Positions 1 to 9,824 of a stretch of 13,588 nucleotides of DNA are shown here, one piece after another. This DNA is from an uncultured Alcaligenaceae bacterium. Lineage in GTDB: Bacteria > Pseudomonadota > Gammaproteobacteria > Burkholderiales > Burkholderiaceae_B. The stretch lies in the NCBI GenBank assembly GCA_937897265.1, contig CALCPT010000076.1, forward strand, positions 1 through 13,588, in the 5' to 3' direction. Numbering within the stretch: the stretch's first letter is position 1; each line of letters opens with the position of its first letter. Below the pieces are notes generated by a model. It saw only the letters and a program-made list of their open reading frames with translations, searched no databases and was not told where the DNA came from. A program made the translations under genes and the position numbers.

Positions 1-401
1 GCACCGCCGCGCATTTCTGCGGCTTCCATCAACTCACCACCGAGGCGTTGCGGCATGGATTTTTCGCTGCGCTTGTTTGCGGCTTCGCGCAACCAACGCA
101 TTGCCAAGGCCAGACGACGGACCGGACGCACTTCGACTGGCACCTGATAGTTGGCACCACCGACTCGACGGCTTTTCACTTCGACGATTGGCTTGATGTT
201 GTTGATTGCGAGGTTGAAGACTTCGATAGGCTCTTTGCCTGTCTTGGTTTGAACCTGGGTTAATGCACCGTAGACAATGCGCTCAGCCACGGCTTTTTTG
301 CCGGAGAGCATGACTACGTTCATGAATTTTGCAAGTTCGACACTGCCGAATTTTGGATCGGGCAGAATGTCACGTTTGGGGACTTCGCGACGACGGGGCA
401 T
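1..401 (-). CDS. rpsG: 30S ribosomal protein S7, 3' end beyond the window
   Basis: S7 is a primary assembly protein of the 30S head; it binds the 3' major domain of 16S rRNA and contacts tRNA at the E site. The reading frame opens with [20 protein letters not shown] and runs 133 complete codons to the window edge. It includes the family motif [16 protein letters not shown] (residues 32-47) and the [13 protein letters not shown] beta-hairpin segment (about 84-96), ending in [11 protein letters not shown]. The family is about 156 residues, so roughly 20 C-terminal residues lie outside. The ATG at 399-401 is chosen because it matches the family N-terminus and is preceded by AAAGGAAAT at suitable spacing. 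It is the second gene of the str operon, 202 bp after rpsL; fusA is expected next. In E. coli S7 represses its own operon by binding the rpsL-rpsG spacer, so the structured spacer here may serve the same purpose (inference). Confidence 0.97.
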   Translation of the reverse strand, partial: MPRRREVPKRDILPDPKFGSVELAKFMNVVMLSGKKAVAERIVYGALTQVQTKTGKEPIEVFNLAINNIKPIVEVKSRRVGGANYQVPVEVRPVRRLALAMRWLREAANKRSEKSMPQRLGGELMEAAEMRGG

Positions 402-603
402 ATCAATTTCCTTTGTGTCATTTCAGTTGAACCGCGGCCTTCAAACTGTTGGCTACGGTCACGACTTACCAAAAGATAAGTCACTTACATTGCCGCAGCA
501 TGACCATCATGCTTTGGCTGCACAAACAGCACGAAGCTGTTGTATGACTGGGTACTCGCCCTACAAATACAAGGGTACTCAAAAGCGTAACGAATCAAGA
601 CAA
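402..603 (-). promoter_or_regulatory. structured rpsL-rpsG intercistronic region, possible S7 autoregulatory site
   Basis: This 202-bp spacer holds no convincing gene. Read on the minus strand it can form several hairpins in series: AACAGC/GCTGTT with a 5-nt loop (525-541), GCATGA/TCATGC with a 3-nt loop (498-512), GACTTA/TAAGTC with an 8-nt loop (463-482), and CAGTT-t-GAA/TTCAACTG with one bulged T and an 8-nt loop (424-448), close to the rpsG ribosome binding site. Two direct copies of GAGTACCC lie 23 bp apart (550-557 and 573-580). In E. coli the shorter S12-S7 spacer is the binding site of S7 and mediates retroregulation and translational coupling. Assigning that role here rests on position and structure only. 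Confidence 0.4.
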
Positions 604-984
604 TTACTTGGCTTGCTTAGGACGCTTTGCACCATACTTAGAACGTGATTGCTTGCGATCTTTCACGCCTTGCAAATCGAGCGAACCGCGTACGATGTGA
701 TAACGCACACCTGGCAAGTCTTTTACACGACCGCCGCGCACGAGCACGACTGAGTGTTCTTGCAAGTTGTGGCCTTCACCACCGATGTACGAAATAATCT
801 CGAATCCATTGGTCAGACGCACTTTGGCGACTTTACGCAGGGCCGAGTTAGGTTTTTTTGGTGTCGTGGTGTACACGCGAGTGCACACACCGCGTCGCTG
901 AGGGCAGTTCTCGAGCGCAGGGCTCTTGCTCTTGCTAACGCTGACTTCGCGCGGTTTACGCACGAGTTGGCTAATGGTTGGCAT
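604..984 (-). CDS. rpsL: 30S ribosomal protein S12
   Basis: S12 sits at the decoding centre of the 30S subunit and helps control translational accuracy. The 126-residue protein starts [20 protein letters not shown] and contains the near-invariant [23 protein letters not shown] and [14 protein letters not shown] regions. E. coli S12 is 124 residues. The residues altered in streptomycin-resistant or -dependent mutants are wild type: K43, K88 and P91. D89, the residue beta-methylthiolated by RimO in E. coli, is also present. The frame stays open upstream for 54 more codons (to 1146), but that extension has no family similarity. The ATG at 982-984 matches the family N-terminus and follows purine-rich AAGGGAATTAAAGG. 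It is the first gene of the str operon, behind its own putative promoter with a leader of about 200 nt. Confidence 0.97.
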   Translation of the reverse strand: MPTISQLVRKPREVSVSKSKSPALENCPQRRGVCTRVYTTTPKKPNSALRKVAKVRLTNGFEIISYIGGEGHNLQEHSVVLVRGGRVKDLPGVRYHIVRGSLDLQGVKDRKQSRSKYGAKRPKQAK

Positions 985-1187
985 AACCTTTAATTCCCTT
1001 TTATCGCTGGTACTTACGTTTTGGCATCCATTCGCCTCACGTGTTTTCAGCATTCCCGTTCCTGGGCAGCTTGGCGCGAACCCACCATCAAACGGAAATC
1101 CGTAAAAGAGCGGGTCTTGCCTAATCAAACCAGGGTCCATCAACAAGCCCAGAGCTGTTGAGTCCCAAAAATTACGGTAAGCCTTAC
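985..1187 (-). promoter_or_regulatory. rpsL 5' leader, about 200 nt
   Basis: If transcription starts about seven bases after the -10 candidate (near 1181), the rpsL mRNA would carry an untranslated leader of close to 200 nt. It contains only small structures, such as ACGG-aaat-CCGT at 1092-1103. An 11-bp palindrome, GTAAGCCTTAC (1177-1187), spans the predicted start site. An in-frame extension of rpsL covers 985-1146 but reads [17 protein letters not shown]..., unlike any S12 N-terminus, so I treat it as non-coding. No other gene is seen. Confidence 0.35.
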
Positions 1188-1217
1188 AGCTTAGCGTAAA
1201 TCCCTACAAAGTGTCAA
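1188..1217 (-). promoter_or_regulatory. putative sigma-70 promoter of the str operon (rpsL)
   Basis: On the minus strand a perfect TTGACA (1212-1217) is followed by 17 bp and CTAAGC, or by 18 bp and TAAGCT (1188-1194). The -35 element is ideal, the -10 poor (about half the consensus positions). An A-tract (AAAAAATT, about 1231-1238) lies 14 to 21 bp upstream of the -35 hexamer, where an UP element would sit. The location after rpoC and before rpsL is where an independent str promoter is expected. Start-site mapping has not been done, and the weak -10 keeps confidence moderate. Confidence 0.5.
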
Positions 1218-1219
1218 CC

Positions 1220-1255
1220 GACTTAAAGTGAATTTTTTATGACTCACCTTAAGTC
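1220..1255. repeat. 12-bp inverted repeat upstream of the rpsL promoter
   Basis: The arms GACTTAAAGTGA (1220-1231) and TCACCTTAAGTC (1244-1255) flank a 12-nt loop. In minus-strand RNA the stem pairs over all 12 positions with one G-U wobble; as plus-strand RNA the same position is an A-C mismatch, so the fold favours the minus transcript. It ends 3 bp upstream of the -35 hexamer. No U-tract follows, so it is not a canonical terminator. It could be an mRNA 3'-end structure for rpoC read-through transcripts or a protein-binding dyad. Confidence 0.6.
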
Positions 1256-1289
1256 AATCTTTACCTTTATGACTAATCTTGACAACCTA

Positions 1290-1310
1290 CCCCGGTAAGC
1301 TGCTCCGGGG
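1290..1310 (-). terminator. GC-rich hairpin just after rpoC, weak terminator candidate
   Basis: CCCCGG / CCGGGG form a 6-bp all-G/C stem with a 9-nt loop, beginning 21 nt after the rpoC stop codon. The RNA downstream reads GUAGGUUGUCAAG, U-rich at best but without a run, so efficient intrinsic termination is doubtful. It may act as a 3' stabilising hairpin, a partial terminator or an aid to Rho-dependent termination. Confidence 0.35.
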
Positions 1311-1331
1311 CAGGCGACAACATTTCAAACC

Positions 1332-4300
1332 CTATTCTTCAGTAGCCTCAGGTGCTTCAGCAGCAACTGGGGCGTCTTCAAATGGGTTTGCCTGCTGACG
1401 GGCGGCTTCGCGCTCTGCCGCTTCGAAAGCTTCTTTATCTTTACGAGCTACGTGGTAGGCCATTCCGGTACCAGCTGGAATCAAGCGACCCACAATGACG
1501 TTTTCTTTCAAGCCGCGCAACTCATCGCGCTTGCCCATAATGGCAGCCTCGGTAAGCACACGGGTGGTTTCCTGGAAGGAAGCCGCTGAAATAAACGAGT
1601 CAGTCGACAACGAGGCTTTTGTAATACCAAGCAGAATGTTGTCGTACGTTGCTGGCCGCTTACCGGCTGCTTCCATACGATCATTTTCATTCAGTAGCTC
1701 GGCACGCTCAACCTGCTCGCCCGTAATAAATGATGTATCACCTGCATCAACGATATTGATTCGACGCAGCATCTGGCGAACAATCACCTCGATGTGTTTG
1801 TCGTTAATCTTCACGCCTTGTAAGCGATAGACGTCCTGTACTTCGTCTACAACGTACGTCGCCAAACGCTCGATGCCTTGTAAACGCAAGATGTCGTGTG
1901 GATCGGCGGGGCCGTCAACAATCATCTCGCCTTTATTGACAACCTGACCGTCATGCACAAGCACTTGTTTCTCTTTTGGAATTAAGAACTCATTGGCTTC
2001 ACCGTCGAGGTCTGTAATGACCAAACGTTGCTTGCCCTTGGTATCTTTACCAAATGAAACTGTGCCGGTGATATCTGCCAACATACCAGCGTCTTTCGGT
2101 GAACGTGCTTCGAACAGTTCAGCAACCCGTGGCAAACCACCGGTAATATCGCGAGTCTTTTGCGATTCTTGTGGAATACGCGCCAAGACTTCACCGACTT
2201 GAACTTGTTGACCGTCGCGCACAGTAATCAGTGCGCCAACGGGGAAAGAAATGTTCACTGAGTGATCAGTACCAGCGATCTTGACCTCTTCGCCAGTTTC
2301 ACCAATCAGTTTGATCTGTGGGCGCATCGCAACTTTGCCACCACGCGTTTTAGGCGTAATCACAACCAGCGTTGACAAACCAGTCACATCATCAACCTGC
2401 TTGGCGACGGTACCGCCTTCTTCGATATTTTCGAAGCGCACAGCACCTGCATACTCAGACACAATCGGACGAGTCAGGGGATCCCACGTTGCTAAACGAG
2501 CGCCGGCTTTCAGCACATCGCCGTCTTGAACTTGCAACGTTGCACCGTAGGGCACTTTATGACGCTCGCGCTCACGATCGTTATCGCCGTAAATCACCAA
2601 CTCGCCAGAACGCGAAATCGCAACGCGCTCTTTCTTAGGATTGGTGACATACCGCATGGTGCTTGCAAAACGCACCACACCATTTGATTTGGTTTCAACG
2701 CCGCTGGCCATCGCCGAACGTGATGCTGCACCACCGATGTGGAACGTGCGCATCGTCAACTGCGTACCAGGCTCACCGATTGACTGTGCAGCAATCACAC
2801 CGACAGCTTCGCCAACGTTAACGAGATAGCCACGGCCCAAATCGCGGCCATAGCAATGTGCACATAGACCGTGACGTGTCTCGCACGTCAACGGTGTACG
2901 TACGCGAACTTCATCAACGCCGAGCTTATCGATGTAATCGACGAGGTCTTCATCAAGCAACGTGCCTTGATGAATCGCTGTCTCTTGGGTATCAGGGTTC
3001 ACAATATCCACGGCCGCAACGCGACCTAAGATACGCTCACGCAAGGGCTCGATGACTTCACCGCCCTCTACCAGCGCCTTCATTGTGTAACCCTGAGTTG
3101 TACCGCAATCGCTGATGGTAATCACCAAATCTTGCGTGACATCAACCAGACGACGTGTCAGGTAACCAGAGTTTGCGGTCTTCAGCGCGGTATCAGCCAA
3201 GCCTTTACGAGCGCCATGGGTTGAAATGAAGTACTGAAGCACGTTCAGGCCTTCGCGGAAGTTAGCGGTGATTGGGGTTTCGATAATCGAGCCATCAGGC
3301 TTGGCCATCAAACCGCGCATACCTGCCAACTGACGAATCTGTGCTGCTGAACCGCGGGCGCCAGAGTCGGCCATCATGTAAATCGAATTGAACGACTCTT
3401 GACGGACGTTATCACCGTGACGATCAACAACGGGCTCAGTTGCAAGCTGTTCCATCATGGCTTTACCCACTTTGTCACCAGCCTTACCCCAGATATCCAC
3501 CACGTTGTTATAACGCTCTTGTGATGTCACCAGACCTGACGAATATTGCTTGTCAATTTCTTTGACTTCGCGCGTTGCCTCGGCAAGGATCTCAACCTTA
3601 GCGGCGGGGATCAACATATCGCCCATCGCAATTGAAATACCACCGCGTGTCGCCAAACGGAAACCCGCTTGCATGAGTTTGTCAGCAAAAATCACCGTGT
3701 CACGCAAACCGCAACGACGGAAAGACTGGTTAATCAGGCGCGAAATTTCTTTCTTTTTCAGCGCACGATTCAACACCGAGAAGGGCAGGCCGCGTGGCAG
3801 GATTTCAGACAGCATGGCACGACCAACAGTCGTCTCTACGCGCTGAACACCTTCACTCCACTCGTCTTTTCCTTCACGCGTCCACTCGGGCAAGCGCACT
3901 GTAATGCGCGTTTGCAGTGTGACTTCGCGATTGTCGTATGCGCGATGCACCTCGGCAACATCAGCCAAGAACATCCCTTCGCCCTTGCCGTTTGTGCGCT
4001 CGCGTGTTGCGTAATACAGACCCAACACAATATCTTGTGAAGGAACGATTGATGGTTCACCGTTTGCTGGGAACAAAACGTTGTTCGACGCAAGCATCAA
4101 TGTGCGCGCTTCGACCTGAGCCTCGAGCGACAGTGGTACGTGAACAGCCATCTGGTCGCCGTCGAAGTCAGCGTTAAAGGCGGCGCAAACCAGCGGATGC
4201 AGCTGGATGGCTTTACCTTCAATCAGAATTGGCTCAAACGCCTGAATACCTAAGCGATGCAGTGTTGGTGCTCGGTTGAGCATCACAGGATGTTCGCGAA

Positions 4301-5546
4301 TCACATCTTCGAGAATATCCCAAACAACTGGCTCTTGGCTTTCAACAAGCTTTTTAGCCGCCTTGATTGTGGTGGCCAAACCCATCAACTCTAAACGGTT
4401 AAAAATGAAAGGCTTAAATAACTCAAGAGCCATCAGCTTTGGCAAGCCGCACTGATGCAACTTGAGCGTTGGGCCCACCACAATGACCGAACGGCCAGAG
4501 TAATCGACGCGCTTACCAAGCAAGTTTTGACGGAAACGACCGCTCTTGCCTTTAATCATGTCGGCAAGCGATTTCAATTGACGCTTGTTTGCACCAGTCA
4601 TCGCTTTACCGCGACGACCGTTATCAAGCAGCGAGTCAACAGACTCTTGCAGCATGCGCTTTTCGTTACGCAGAATAATCTCTGGTGCCTTGAGTTCAAG
4701 CAGGCGCTTCAGACGATTATTGCGGTTGATGACGCGGCGATACAGATCGTTAAGATCTGAGGTTGCGAAACGGCCGCCATCTAGTGGTACCAACGGACGC
4801 AAGTCGGGTGGCAACACGGGCAGCACTTCCATGACCATCCACTCTGCCTTGATGCCAGATTTTTGGAAGCCTTCGAGCACTTTTAAGCGCTTTGAAATCT
4901 TCTTGATCTTGGCTTCTGAAGACGTCGCAGTCAGTTCAGCGCGCAGCGTTTCAACTTCGCGATCGATATCAATCGTGCGCAAGAGTTCACGAACAGCTTC
5001 AGCACCCATTAAGGCACGGAAATCATCGCCATACTCTTCTGTTTTGGCAATGAAGTCGTCGTCAGACATGATCTGACCGCGCTTGAGCGGAGTCATGCCA
5101 GCTTCGATGACGCACCATGCTTCGAAATACAGAACGCGTTCGATATCACGCAAGGTCATGTCGAGCACCATACCCAAGCGGGATGGCAAGCTCTTTAAGA
5201 ACCAAATGTGTGCCACTGGGCTAGCAAGCTCAATGTGACCCATGCGTTCGCGACGCACTTTGGCCACGGTGACTTCAACGCCGCACTTCTCGCAAATCAC
5301 ACCGCGATGTTTCAGGCGTTTGTACTTGCCGCATAAGCACTCATAATCTTTGATCGGGCCAAAGATTTTTGAACAAAACAGACCATCGCGCTCGGGTTTA
5401 AACGTGCGGTAGTTGATGGTCTCGGGTTTGCGTACTTCACCATAAGACCACGAACGGATCTTTTCGGGAGAAGCGATGCCGATCTTGATGGCATCGAACT
5501 GTTCGTCTTGCGAAACCTGTTTAAAAAGGTCGAGTAGCGCTTTCAT
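1332..5546 (-). CDS. rpoC: DNA-directed RNA polymerase subunit beta'
   Basis: Beta' carries the catalytic magnesium of RNA polymerase and forms the clamp, bridge helix and trigger loop. The 1404-residue product (E. coli 1407) begins [10 protein letters not shown]. The N-terminal zinc ligands are C70, C72, C85 and C88. The catalytic loop NADFDGDQ places the three Mg-binding aspartates at D460, D462 and D464. The second zinc site is C814, C888, C895 and C898. The trigger-loop residues M932, R933 and H936 are present. All of these fall at the same numbers as in E. coli. The sequence after the first trigger-loop strand is long enough to include the lineage-specific insertion typical of Proteobacteria. 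The C-terminus is an acidic, alanine-rich tail ([18 protein letters not shown]). The ATG overlaps the rpoB stop codon by one base (TAATG), with GGAG 8 nt upstream, so the two subunits are probably translationally coupled. The stop codon is TAG. Confidence 0.99.
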   Translation of the reverse strand: MKALLDLFKQVSQDEQFDAIKIGIASPEKIRSWSYGEVRKPETINYRTFKPERDGLFCSKIFGPIKDYECLCGKYKRLKHRGVICEKCGVEVTVAKVRRERMGHIELASPVAHIWFLKSLPSRLGMVLDMTLRDIERVLYFEAWCVIEAGMTPLKRGQIMSDDDFIAKTEEYGDDFRALMGAEAVRELLRTIDIDREVETLRAELTATSSEAKIKKISKRLKVLEGFQKSGIKAEWMVMEVLPVLPPDLRPLVPLDGGRFATSDLNDLYRRVINRNNRLKRLLELKAPEIILRNEKRMLQESVDSLLDNGRRGKAMTGANKRQLKSLADMIKGKSGRFRQNLLGKRVDYSGRSVIVVGPTLKLHQCGLPKLMALELFKPFIFNRLELMGLATTIKAAKKLVESQEPVVWDILEDVIREHPVMLNRAPTLHRLGIQAFEPILIEGKAIQLHPLVCAAFNADFDGDQMAVHVPLSLEAQVEARTLMLASNNVLFPANGEPSIVPSQDIVLGLYYATRERTNGKGEGMFLADVAEVHRAYDNREVTLQTRITVRLPEWTREGKDEWSEGVQRVETTVGRAMLSEILPRGLPFSVLNRALKKKEISRLINQSFRRCGLRDTVIFADKLMQAGFRLATRGGISIAMGDMLIPAAKVEILAEATREVKEIDKQYSSGLVTSQERYNNVVDIWGKAGDKVGKAMMEQLATEPVVDRHGDNVRQESFNSIYMMADSGARGSAAQIRQLAGMRGLMAKPDGSIIETPITANFREGLNVLQYFISTHGARKGLADTALKTANSGYLTRRLVDVTQDLVITISDCGTTQGYTMKALVEGGEVIEPLRERILGRVAAVDIVNPDTQETAIHQGTLLDEDLVDYIDKLGVDEVRVRTPLTCETRHGLCAHCYGRDLGRGYLVNVGEAVGVIAAQSIGEPGTQLTMRTFHIGGAASRSAMASGVETKSNGVVRFASTMRYVTNPKKERVAISRSGELVIYGDNDRERERHKVPYGATLQVQDGDVLKAGARLATWDPLTRPIVSEYAGAVRFENIEEGGTVAKQVDDVTGLSTLVVITPKTRGGKVAMRPQIKLIGETGEEVKIAGTDHSVNISFPVGALITVRDGQQVQVGEVLARIPQESQKTRDITGGLPRVAELFEARSPKDAGMLADITGTVSFGKDTKGKQRLVITDLDGEANEFLIPKEKQVLVHDGQVVNKGEMIVDGPADPHDILRLQGIERLATYVVDEVQDVYRLQGVKINDKHIEVIVRQMLRRINIVDAGDTSFITGEQVERAELLNENDRMEAAGKRPATYDNILLGITKASLSTDSFISAASFQETTRVLTEAAIMGKRDELRGLKENVIVGRLIPAGTGMAYHVARKDKEAFEAAEREAARQQANPFEDAPVAAEAPEATEE

Positions 5547-8500
5547 TATTTACGCTCCAGATCCATGTCAAGTGCCAAGGAACGAATTTCCTTGACGAGC
5601 ACATTAAACGATTCAGGCATGCCTGCGTCGATTGTGTGATCACCCTTAACAATGTTTTCGTATACCTTGGTACGGCCCACGATGTCGTCGGATTTCACCG
5701 TCAACATCTCTTGTAGCGTGTACGACGCGCCGTATGCTTCGAGTGCCCAGACTTCCATCTCACCAAAACGCTGGCCACCAAACTGAGCTTTACCGCCCAA
5801 TGGCTGCTGCGTCACCAACGAGTATGGCCCAGTCGAACGTGCATGCATCTTGTCATCGACCAAATGGTGCAACTTGAGATAATGCATGTAGCCGACTGTG
5901 ACTGGACGCTCGAACTGCTCGCCAGTACGACCGTCATAGAGCCACGCTTGTGTGCGCGATTCTGTCAGGCCCATACGCTTGGCAATCTCGTCAGGGTAAG
6001 CCAACTCAAGCATGTTTGTGATTTCTTGCTCAGTCGCGCCGTCAAAAACTGGCGTAGCGAACGGCACACCATTTTTGAGGTTTTGAGCCAGCTCAATCAC
6101 TTCATCATCATTGAGCTCTTCAATACGTGCACCTGTACCTGTGCCGTTGTAGACCTGATCAAGGTAAGTGCGAAGCTTTTTAACTTCAACTTTTTGTTGA
6201 TCACGCAACATGTCGCCGATACGATGGCCCAAGCCCTTTGCCGCCCAACCGAGGTGGACTTCAAGAACCTGACCCACGTTCATCCGCGAAGGTACGCCCA
6301 ACGGATTCAACACGATGTCGGCAGGTGTGCCGTCGGCCATGTGAGGCATATCCTCAACTGGCGTAATACGCGATACAACACCCTTGTTACCGTGACGACC
6401 AGCCATCTTGTCGCCTGGCTGCAGACGACGCTTAACAGCCAAGTAGACCTTGATCATTTTGAGCACGCCTGGAGGCAGCTCATCGCCCTGAGTCAACTTC
6501 TTACGCTTTTCTTCGAAGGCCAAGTCAAACTGGTGACGCTTTTGTTCGAGAGATTCTTTAGCCTGCTCGAGCACAACTGCGTGACTTTCGTCAGCAAGAC
6601 GAATGTCAAACCATTGCCAGCGATCGAGATCAACCAAATACTCTTTAGTCAGGACTGCGCCTTTAGCAAGCTTGCGTGGGCCGCCATTGACAATCTTTTT
6701 AACCAGCATCTTCTCGATACGGTCAAACGTGTCGTTTTCGACAATGCGCAATTGATCATTCAGGTCTTGGCGATAGCGACGCAACTCATCATCAATGATG
6801 GCCTGTGCACGCTTGTCACGAACAATCCCTTCACGCGTAAAGACCTGCACGTCGATGACCGTACCAATCATGCCTGAGGGCACGCGCAGCGAGGTATCTT
6901 TTACGTCAGACGCTTTTTCGCCAAAAATTGCGCGAAGCAATTTTTCTTCAGGGGTCAGTTGTGTTTCGCCTTTAGGCGTCACTTTACCTACCAGAACGTC
7001 ATCGGCACGAACTTCTGCCCCGATGTGCACAATACCTGACTCATCGAGTCGGTTCAATTGTGTCTCAGCCAAATTGCTGATGTCGCGTGTGATTTCTTCA
7101 GGACCTAACTTGGTATCGCGCGCAACGACTGTTAGCTCTTCGATGTGAATCGAAGTGTAACGGTCATCAGCCACAACTTTCTCAGAGATCAAAATCGAGT
7201 CTTCGAAGTTGTAACCGTTCCAGGGCATGAAGGCGATGAGCATGTTTTGACCAAGAGCTAATTCGCCCAAGTCAGTTGATGCACCATCGGCCAGCACGTC
7301 TCCAGCAGCAACCAAATCACCACGACGCACGATTGGGCGCTGATTAATGTTGGTGTTTTGATTTGAACGCGTGTACTTAATCAGGTTGTAAATATCAACG
7401 CCGACTTCACCAGCAACGTTTTCTTCGTCGTTTACTCGAATCACAATACGATCAGCATCGACGTGATCAACAATACCACCACGCAATGCTTGAACGGTTG
7501 TACCTGAGTCAACGGCAACGGTGCGCTCAATGCCTGTACCCACTACTGATTTTTCTGGACGCAAACACGGTACAGCTTGGCGCTGCATGTTTGCACCCAT
7601 CAACGCGCGGTTGGCGTCATCGTGCTCTAAGAACGGAATCAACGAAGCGGCGACCGATACAATCTGCGAAGGCGCAACGTCCATGTAGTGCACGTTAGCG
7701 GGAGCAGTTAGCAGGGTTTCGCCAGCTTGACGACAAGCCACCAGATCGTCAGTGAAACGACCGGTTTCACTCAGCTCAGCGTTAGCTTGGGCAATGATGT
7801 AATCGCCTTCAGCAATTGCCGACAAATATTCAATTTGATCCGTTACGCTGCTATCGACCACTTTGCGGTACGGTGTTTCGAGAAACCCGTACTCGTTTAA
7901 GCGAGCATAGAGCGCCATCGAGTTAATCAGGCCGATGTTTGGACCTTCAGGTGTCTCGATTGGGCAAACCCGACCGTAATGGGTTGGATGCACGTCACGA
8001 ACTTCAAAGCCTGCGCGCTCACGGGTCAAACCGCCGGGTCCTAGGGCTGAAACGCGACGCTTGTGCGTGATTTCAGACAAGGGGTTGGTTTGGTCCATAA
8101 ACTGCGACAACTGGCTTGAACCAAAGAACTCTTTAATCGCTGCCGAAATTGGCTTCGAGTTGATTAAGTCATGTGGCATCAGGTTTTCTGTTTCAGCCTG
8201 ACCCAAACGCTCTTTCACTGCCCGCTCGACTCGTACCAAACCTGCGCGGAACTGGTTCTCGGCCAACTCACCGACACACCGTACACGACGATTACCCAAG
8301 TGATCGATATCATCAATCTGGCCACGACCGTTACGCAGCTCGACGAGAATTTGAATCGCCTTCAGGATGTCATCGTTTGTCAGCGTCATGGCGCCAGTGA
8401 TGTCATCACCGCGGCCAAGTCGGCTGTTAACTTTCATACGACCGACACGCGACAAATCGTAGGTGTCTTCGCTATAGAACAAACGCTGAAAGAGTGCTTC

Positions 8501-9658
8501 GACAGCATCTTCAGTTGGCGGCTCACCAGGACGCATCATGCGATAGATTGCAACGCGCGCGGCCATTTGGTCGGCGGTTTCGTCTGTGCGCAAGGTTTGC
8601 GAAATGTAAGGGCCGCAATCAAGGTCGTTGGTATAAAGCGTTTGGATGTTGGTCACGCCAGCGATACGCAGCGCACTCAACACACCTTCTGTGATCTCGT
8701 CGTTAGCAGAAGCGATGAGTTCACCGGTGTCAGCGTCAACGATGTTGGTGGCTAACACGCGCCCGATGAGAAAATCTTCGGGTACAGAAATACGTTCGAT
8801 CTTTGCAGCTGCGATATCACGTAAATGCTTGGCGTTGACGCGCTTGTCTTTTTCAACAAGCACTTTGCCAGTGCGATCGGTGATATCAAAACGTGCCATC
8901 TCGCCTTTCCAGCGATCGCCAACGAACTCCATCATGGCGCCTTCGTTTTGTAGTTCGAACTGGTCGAACACGAAGAACTGCGACAGAATTGCCTCGCTTG
9001 TCAGGCCAATTGCTTTGAGCAAAATTGTGACAGGCATTTTGCGGCGACGGTCGACCCTGAAAAACAAAATGTCTTTTGGATCGAATTCGAAGTCAAGCCA
9101 CGAACCGCGGTAAGGAATCACACGGGCCGAAAATAACAACTTGCCTGAGCTATGCGTTTTGCCGCGATCGTGTTCAAAAAACACGCCGGGCGAACGATGC
9201 AACTGAGACACAATGACGCGCTCAGTACCGTTGATGACAAACGAGCCCGTGCTAGTCATGAGCGGAATTTCGCCCATGTAGACTTCTTGCTCTTTGACTT
9301 CTTTGACGGTTGGTTTAGAGATCTCGCGATCTAGCAACACGAGGCGCACCTTGGCGCGCAACGGGGATGCGTAAGTCAGTCCGCGGAGCTGACATTCTTT
9401 CACGTCAAACACGGGTTCGCCTAAGCCGTAGCTGACGAACTCGAGTCGTGCCATATGGTTATGGCTAACGATCGGGAAAATTGAACTAAAGGCCGCTTGC
9501 AACCCTTGCTCTTTGCGCGTTGAGGGTGTGACCTCAGCTTGCAAAAAGGTTAGGTATGATTGAAGCTGTGTCGCAAGCAGAAAAGGAACGTCTTGAACGT
9601 CCTCACGCTTTGCGAAGCTTTTGCGGATGCGCTTTTTTTCGGTAAACGAGTAAGGCAT
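5546..9658 (-). CDS. rpoB: DNA-directed RNA polymerase subunit beta
   Basis: Beta forms half of the polymerase active-site cleft and is the rifampicin target. From [15 protein letters not shown] the protein is 1370 residues. The rifampicin pocket reads [23 protein letters not shown]; residues equivalent to E. coli Q513, D516, H526, R529 and S531 (here Q519, D522, H532, R535, S537) are all wild type, so rifampicin sensitivity is expected. The [15 protein letters not shown] segment near the active site and the C-terminal [18 protein letters not shown] clamp region are intact. The frame can also open at a GTG six bases upstream (9664). I chose ATG 9656-9658 because it gives the family N-terminus and has GGAG at 5-nt spacing, whereas that same GGAG touches the GTG. 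The sequence is closest, from memory, to Alcaligenaceae RpoB. It is preceded by a structured spacer and overlaps rpoC by one base. Confidence 0.99.
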   Translation of the reverse strand: MPYSFTEKKRIRKSFAKREDVQDVPFLLATQLQSYLTFLQAEVTPSTRKEQGLQAAFSSIFPIVSHNHMARLEFVSYGLGEPVFDVKECQLRGLTYASPLRAKVRLVLLDREISKPTVKEVKEQEVYMGEIPLMTSTGSFVINGTERVIVSQLHRSPGVFFEHDRGKTHSSGKLLFSARVIPYRGSWLDFEFDPKDILFFRVDRRRKMPVTILLKAIGLTSEAILSQFFVFDQFELQNEGAMMEFVGDRWKGEMARFDITDRTGKVLVEKDKRVNAKHLRDIAAAKIERISVPEDFLIGRVLATNIVDADTGELIASANDEITEGVLSALRIAGVTNIQTLYTNDLDCGPYISQTLRTDETADQMAARVAIYRMMRPGEPPTEDAVEALFQRLFYSEDTYDLSRVGRMKVNSRLGRGDDITGAMTLTNDDILKAIQILVELRNGRGQIDDIDHLGNRRVRCVGELAENQFRAGLVRVERAVKERLGQAETENLMPHDLINSKPISAAIKEFFGSSQLSQFMDQTNPLSEITHKRRVSALGPGGLTRERAGFEVRDVHPTHYGRVCPIETPEGPNIGLINSMALYARLNEYGFLETPYRKVVDSSVTDQIEYLSAIAEGDYIIAQANAELSETGRFTDDLVACRQAGETLLTAPANVHYMDVAPSQIVSVAASLIPFLEHDDANRALMGANMQRQAVPCLRPEKSVVGTGIERTVAVDSGTTVQALRGGIVDHVDADRIVIRVNDEENVAGEVGVDIYNLIKYTRSNQNTNINQRPIVRRGDLVAAGDVLADGASTDLGELALGQNMLIAFMPWNGYNFEDSILISEKVVADDRYTSIHIEELTVVARDTKLGPEEITRDISNLAETQLNRLDESGIVHIGAEVRADDVLVGKVTPKGETQLTPEEKLLRAIFGEKASDVKDTSLRVPSGMIGTVIDVQVFTREGIVRDKRAQAIIDDELRRYRQDLNDQLRIVENDTFDRIEKMLVKKIVNGGPRKLAKGAVLTKEYLVDLDRWQWFDIRLADESHAVVLEQAKESLEQKRHQFDLAFEEKRKKLTQGDELPPGVLKMIKVYLAVKRRLQPGDKMAGRHGNKGVVSRITPVEDMPHMADGTPADIVLNPLGVPSRMNVGQVLEVHLGWAAKGLGHRIGDMLRDQQKVEVKKLRTYLDQVYNGTGTGARIEELNDDEVIELAQNLKNGVPFATPVFDGATEQEITNMLELAYPDEIAKRMGLTESRTQAWLYDGRTGEQFERPVTVGYMHYLKLHHLVDDKMHARSTGPYSLVTQQPLGGKAQFGGQRFGEMEVWALEAYGASYTLQEMLTVKSDDIVGRTKVYENIVKGDHTIDAGMPESFNVLVKEIRSLALDMDLERK

Positions 9659-9683
9659 GAGCACTCCGACTCGAGGTTACAAA

Positions 9684-9702
9684 GGGCCGTCAACCACGGC
9701 CC
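9684..9702 (-). terminator. terminator-like hairpin 26 nt before the rpoB start (candidate attenuator)
   Basis: In minus-strand RNA, GGGCCGU-GGUUG-ACGGCCC is a 7-bp GC-rich stem with a 5-nt loop, followed at once by UUUGU. The short U-tract suggests partial rather than full termination, as expected for an attenuator that sets the ratio of RNA polymerase subunits to stalk proteins. It lies between rplL and the rpoB ribosome binding site (GGAG). Confidence 0.5.
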
Positions 9703-9738
9703 GGGGTAAAGCATAAAAAATTCTGGTACTACAAACGA

Positions 9739-9816
9739 CTTCAGAAAACCCGACTAGTTGTCGTACTGCCTTGCTTTTGACATGGCGACCCCGAATACAA
9801 GAGGGGTTTTCTGAAG
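9739..9816. repeat. 13-bp perfect inverted repeat with 52-nt loop
   Basis: CTTCAGAAAACCC (9739-9751) and GGGTTTTCTGAAG (9804-9816) are exact reverse complements. The loop (9752-9803) contains a short ORF (9754-9783, MSKARQYDN on the minus strand). An inner alternative hairpin, ACCCC/GGGGT (9788-9807, 10-nt loop), uses four bases of one long arm, so the two folds cannot coexist. Confidence 0.75.
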
Positions 9817-9824
9817 ACGCGAAT

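Noticed and set aside
34..430. Plus-strand open frames opposite rpsG
   Set aside because: They are antisense to rpsG, which is unmistakable on the minus strand; no independent signals.
985..1146. 54-codon N-terminal extension in frame with rpsL
   Set aside because: S12 starts at [11 protein letters not shown] in the family; the extension has no similarity to known S12 and lies in what is probably the mRNA leader.
1290..1310. Strong intrinsic terminator after rpoC
   Set aside because: The stem is good but no U-tract follows; reported only as a weak candidate.
5843..6877. A 344-codon open frame on the plus strand inside rpoB
   Set aside because: It is exactly antisense to a highly conserved part of rpoB, has no recognisable domain, and the sequence constraints come from rpoB. 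Long antisense frames are common opposite rpoB.
8171..8755. A 194-codon plus-strand open frame inside rpoB
   Set aside because: Antisense shadow of rpoB with no family resemblance and no ribosome binding or promoter context of its own.
9659..9664. GTG start for rpoB two codons upstream of ATG
   Set aside because: The GGAG motif directly abuts that GTG, leaving no spacing, while it is 5 nt from the ATG that gives the family N-terminus.
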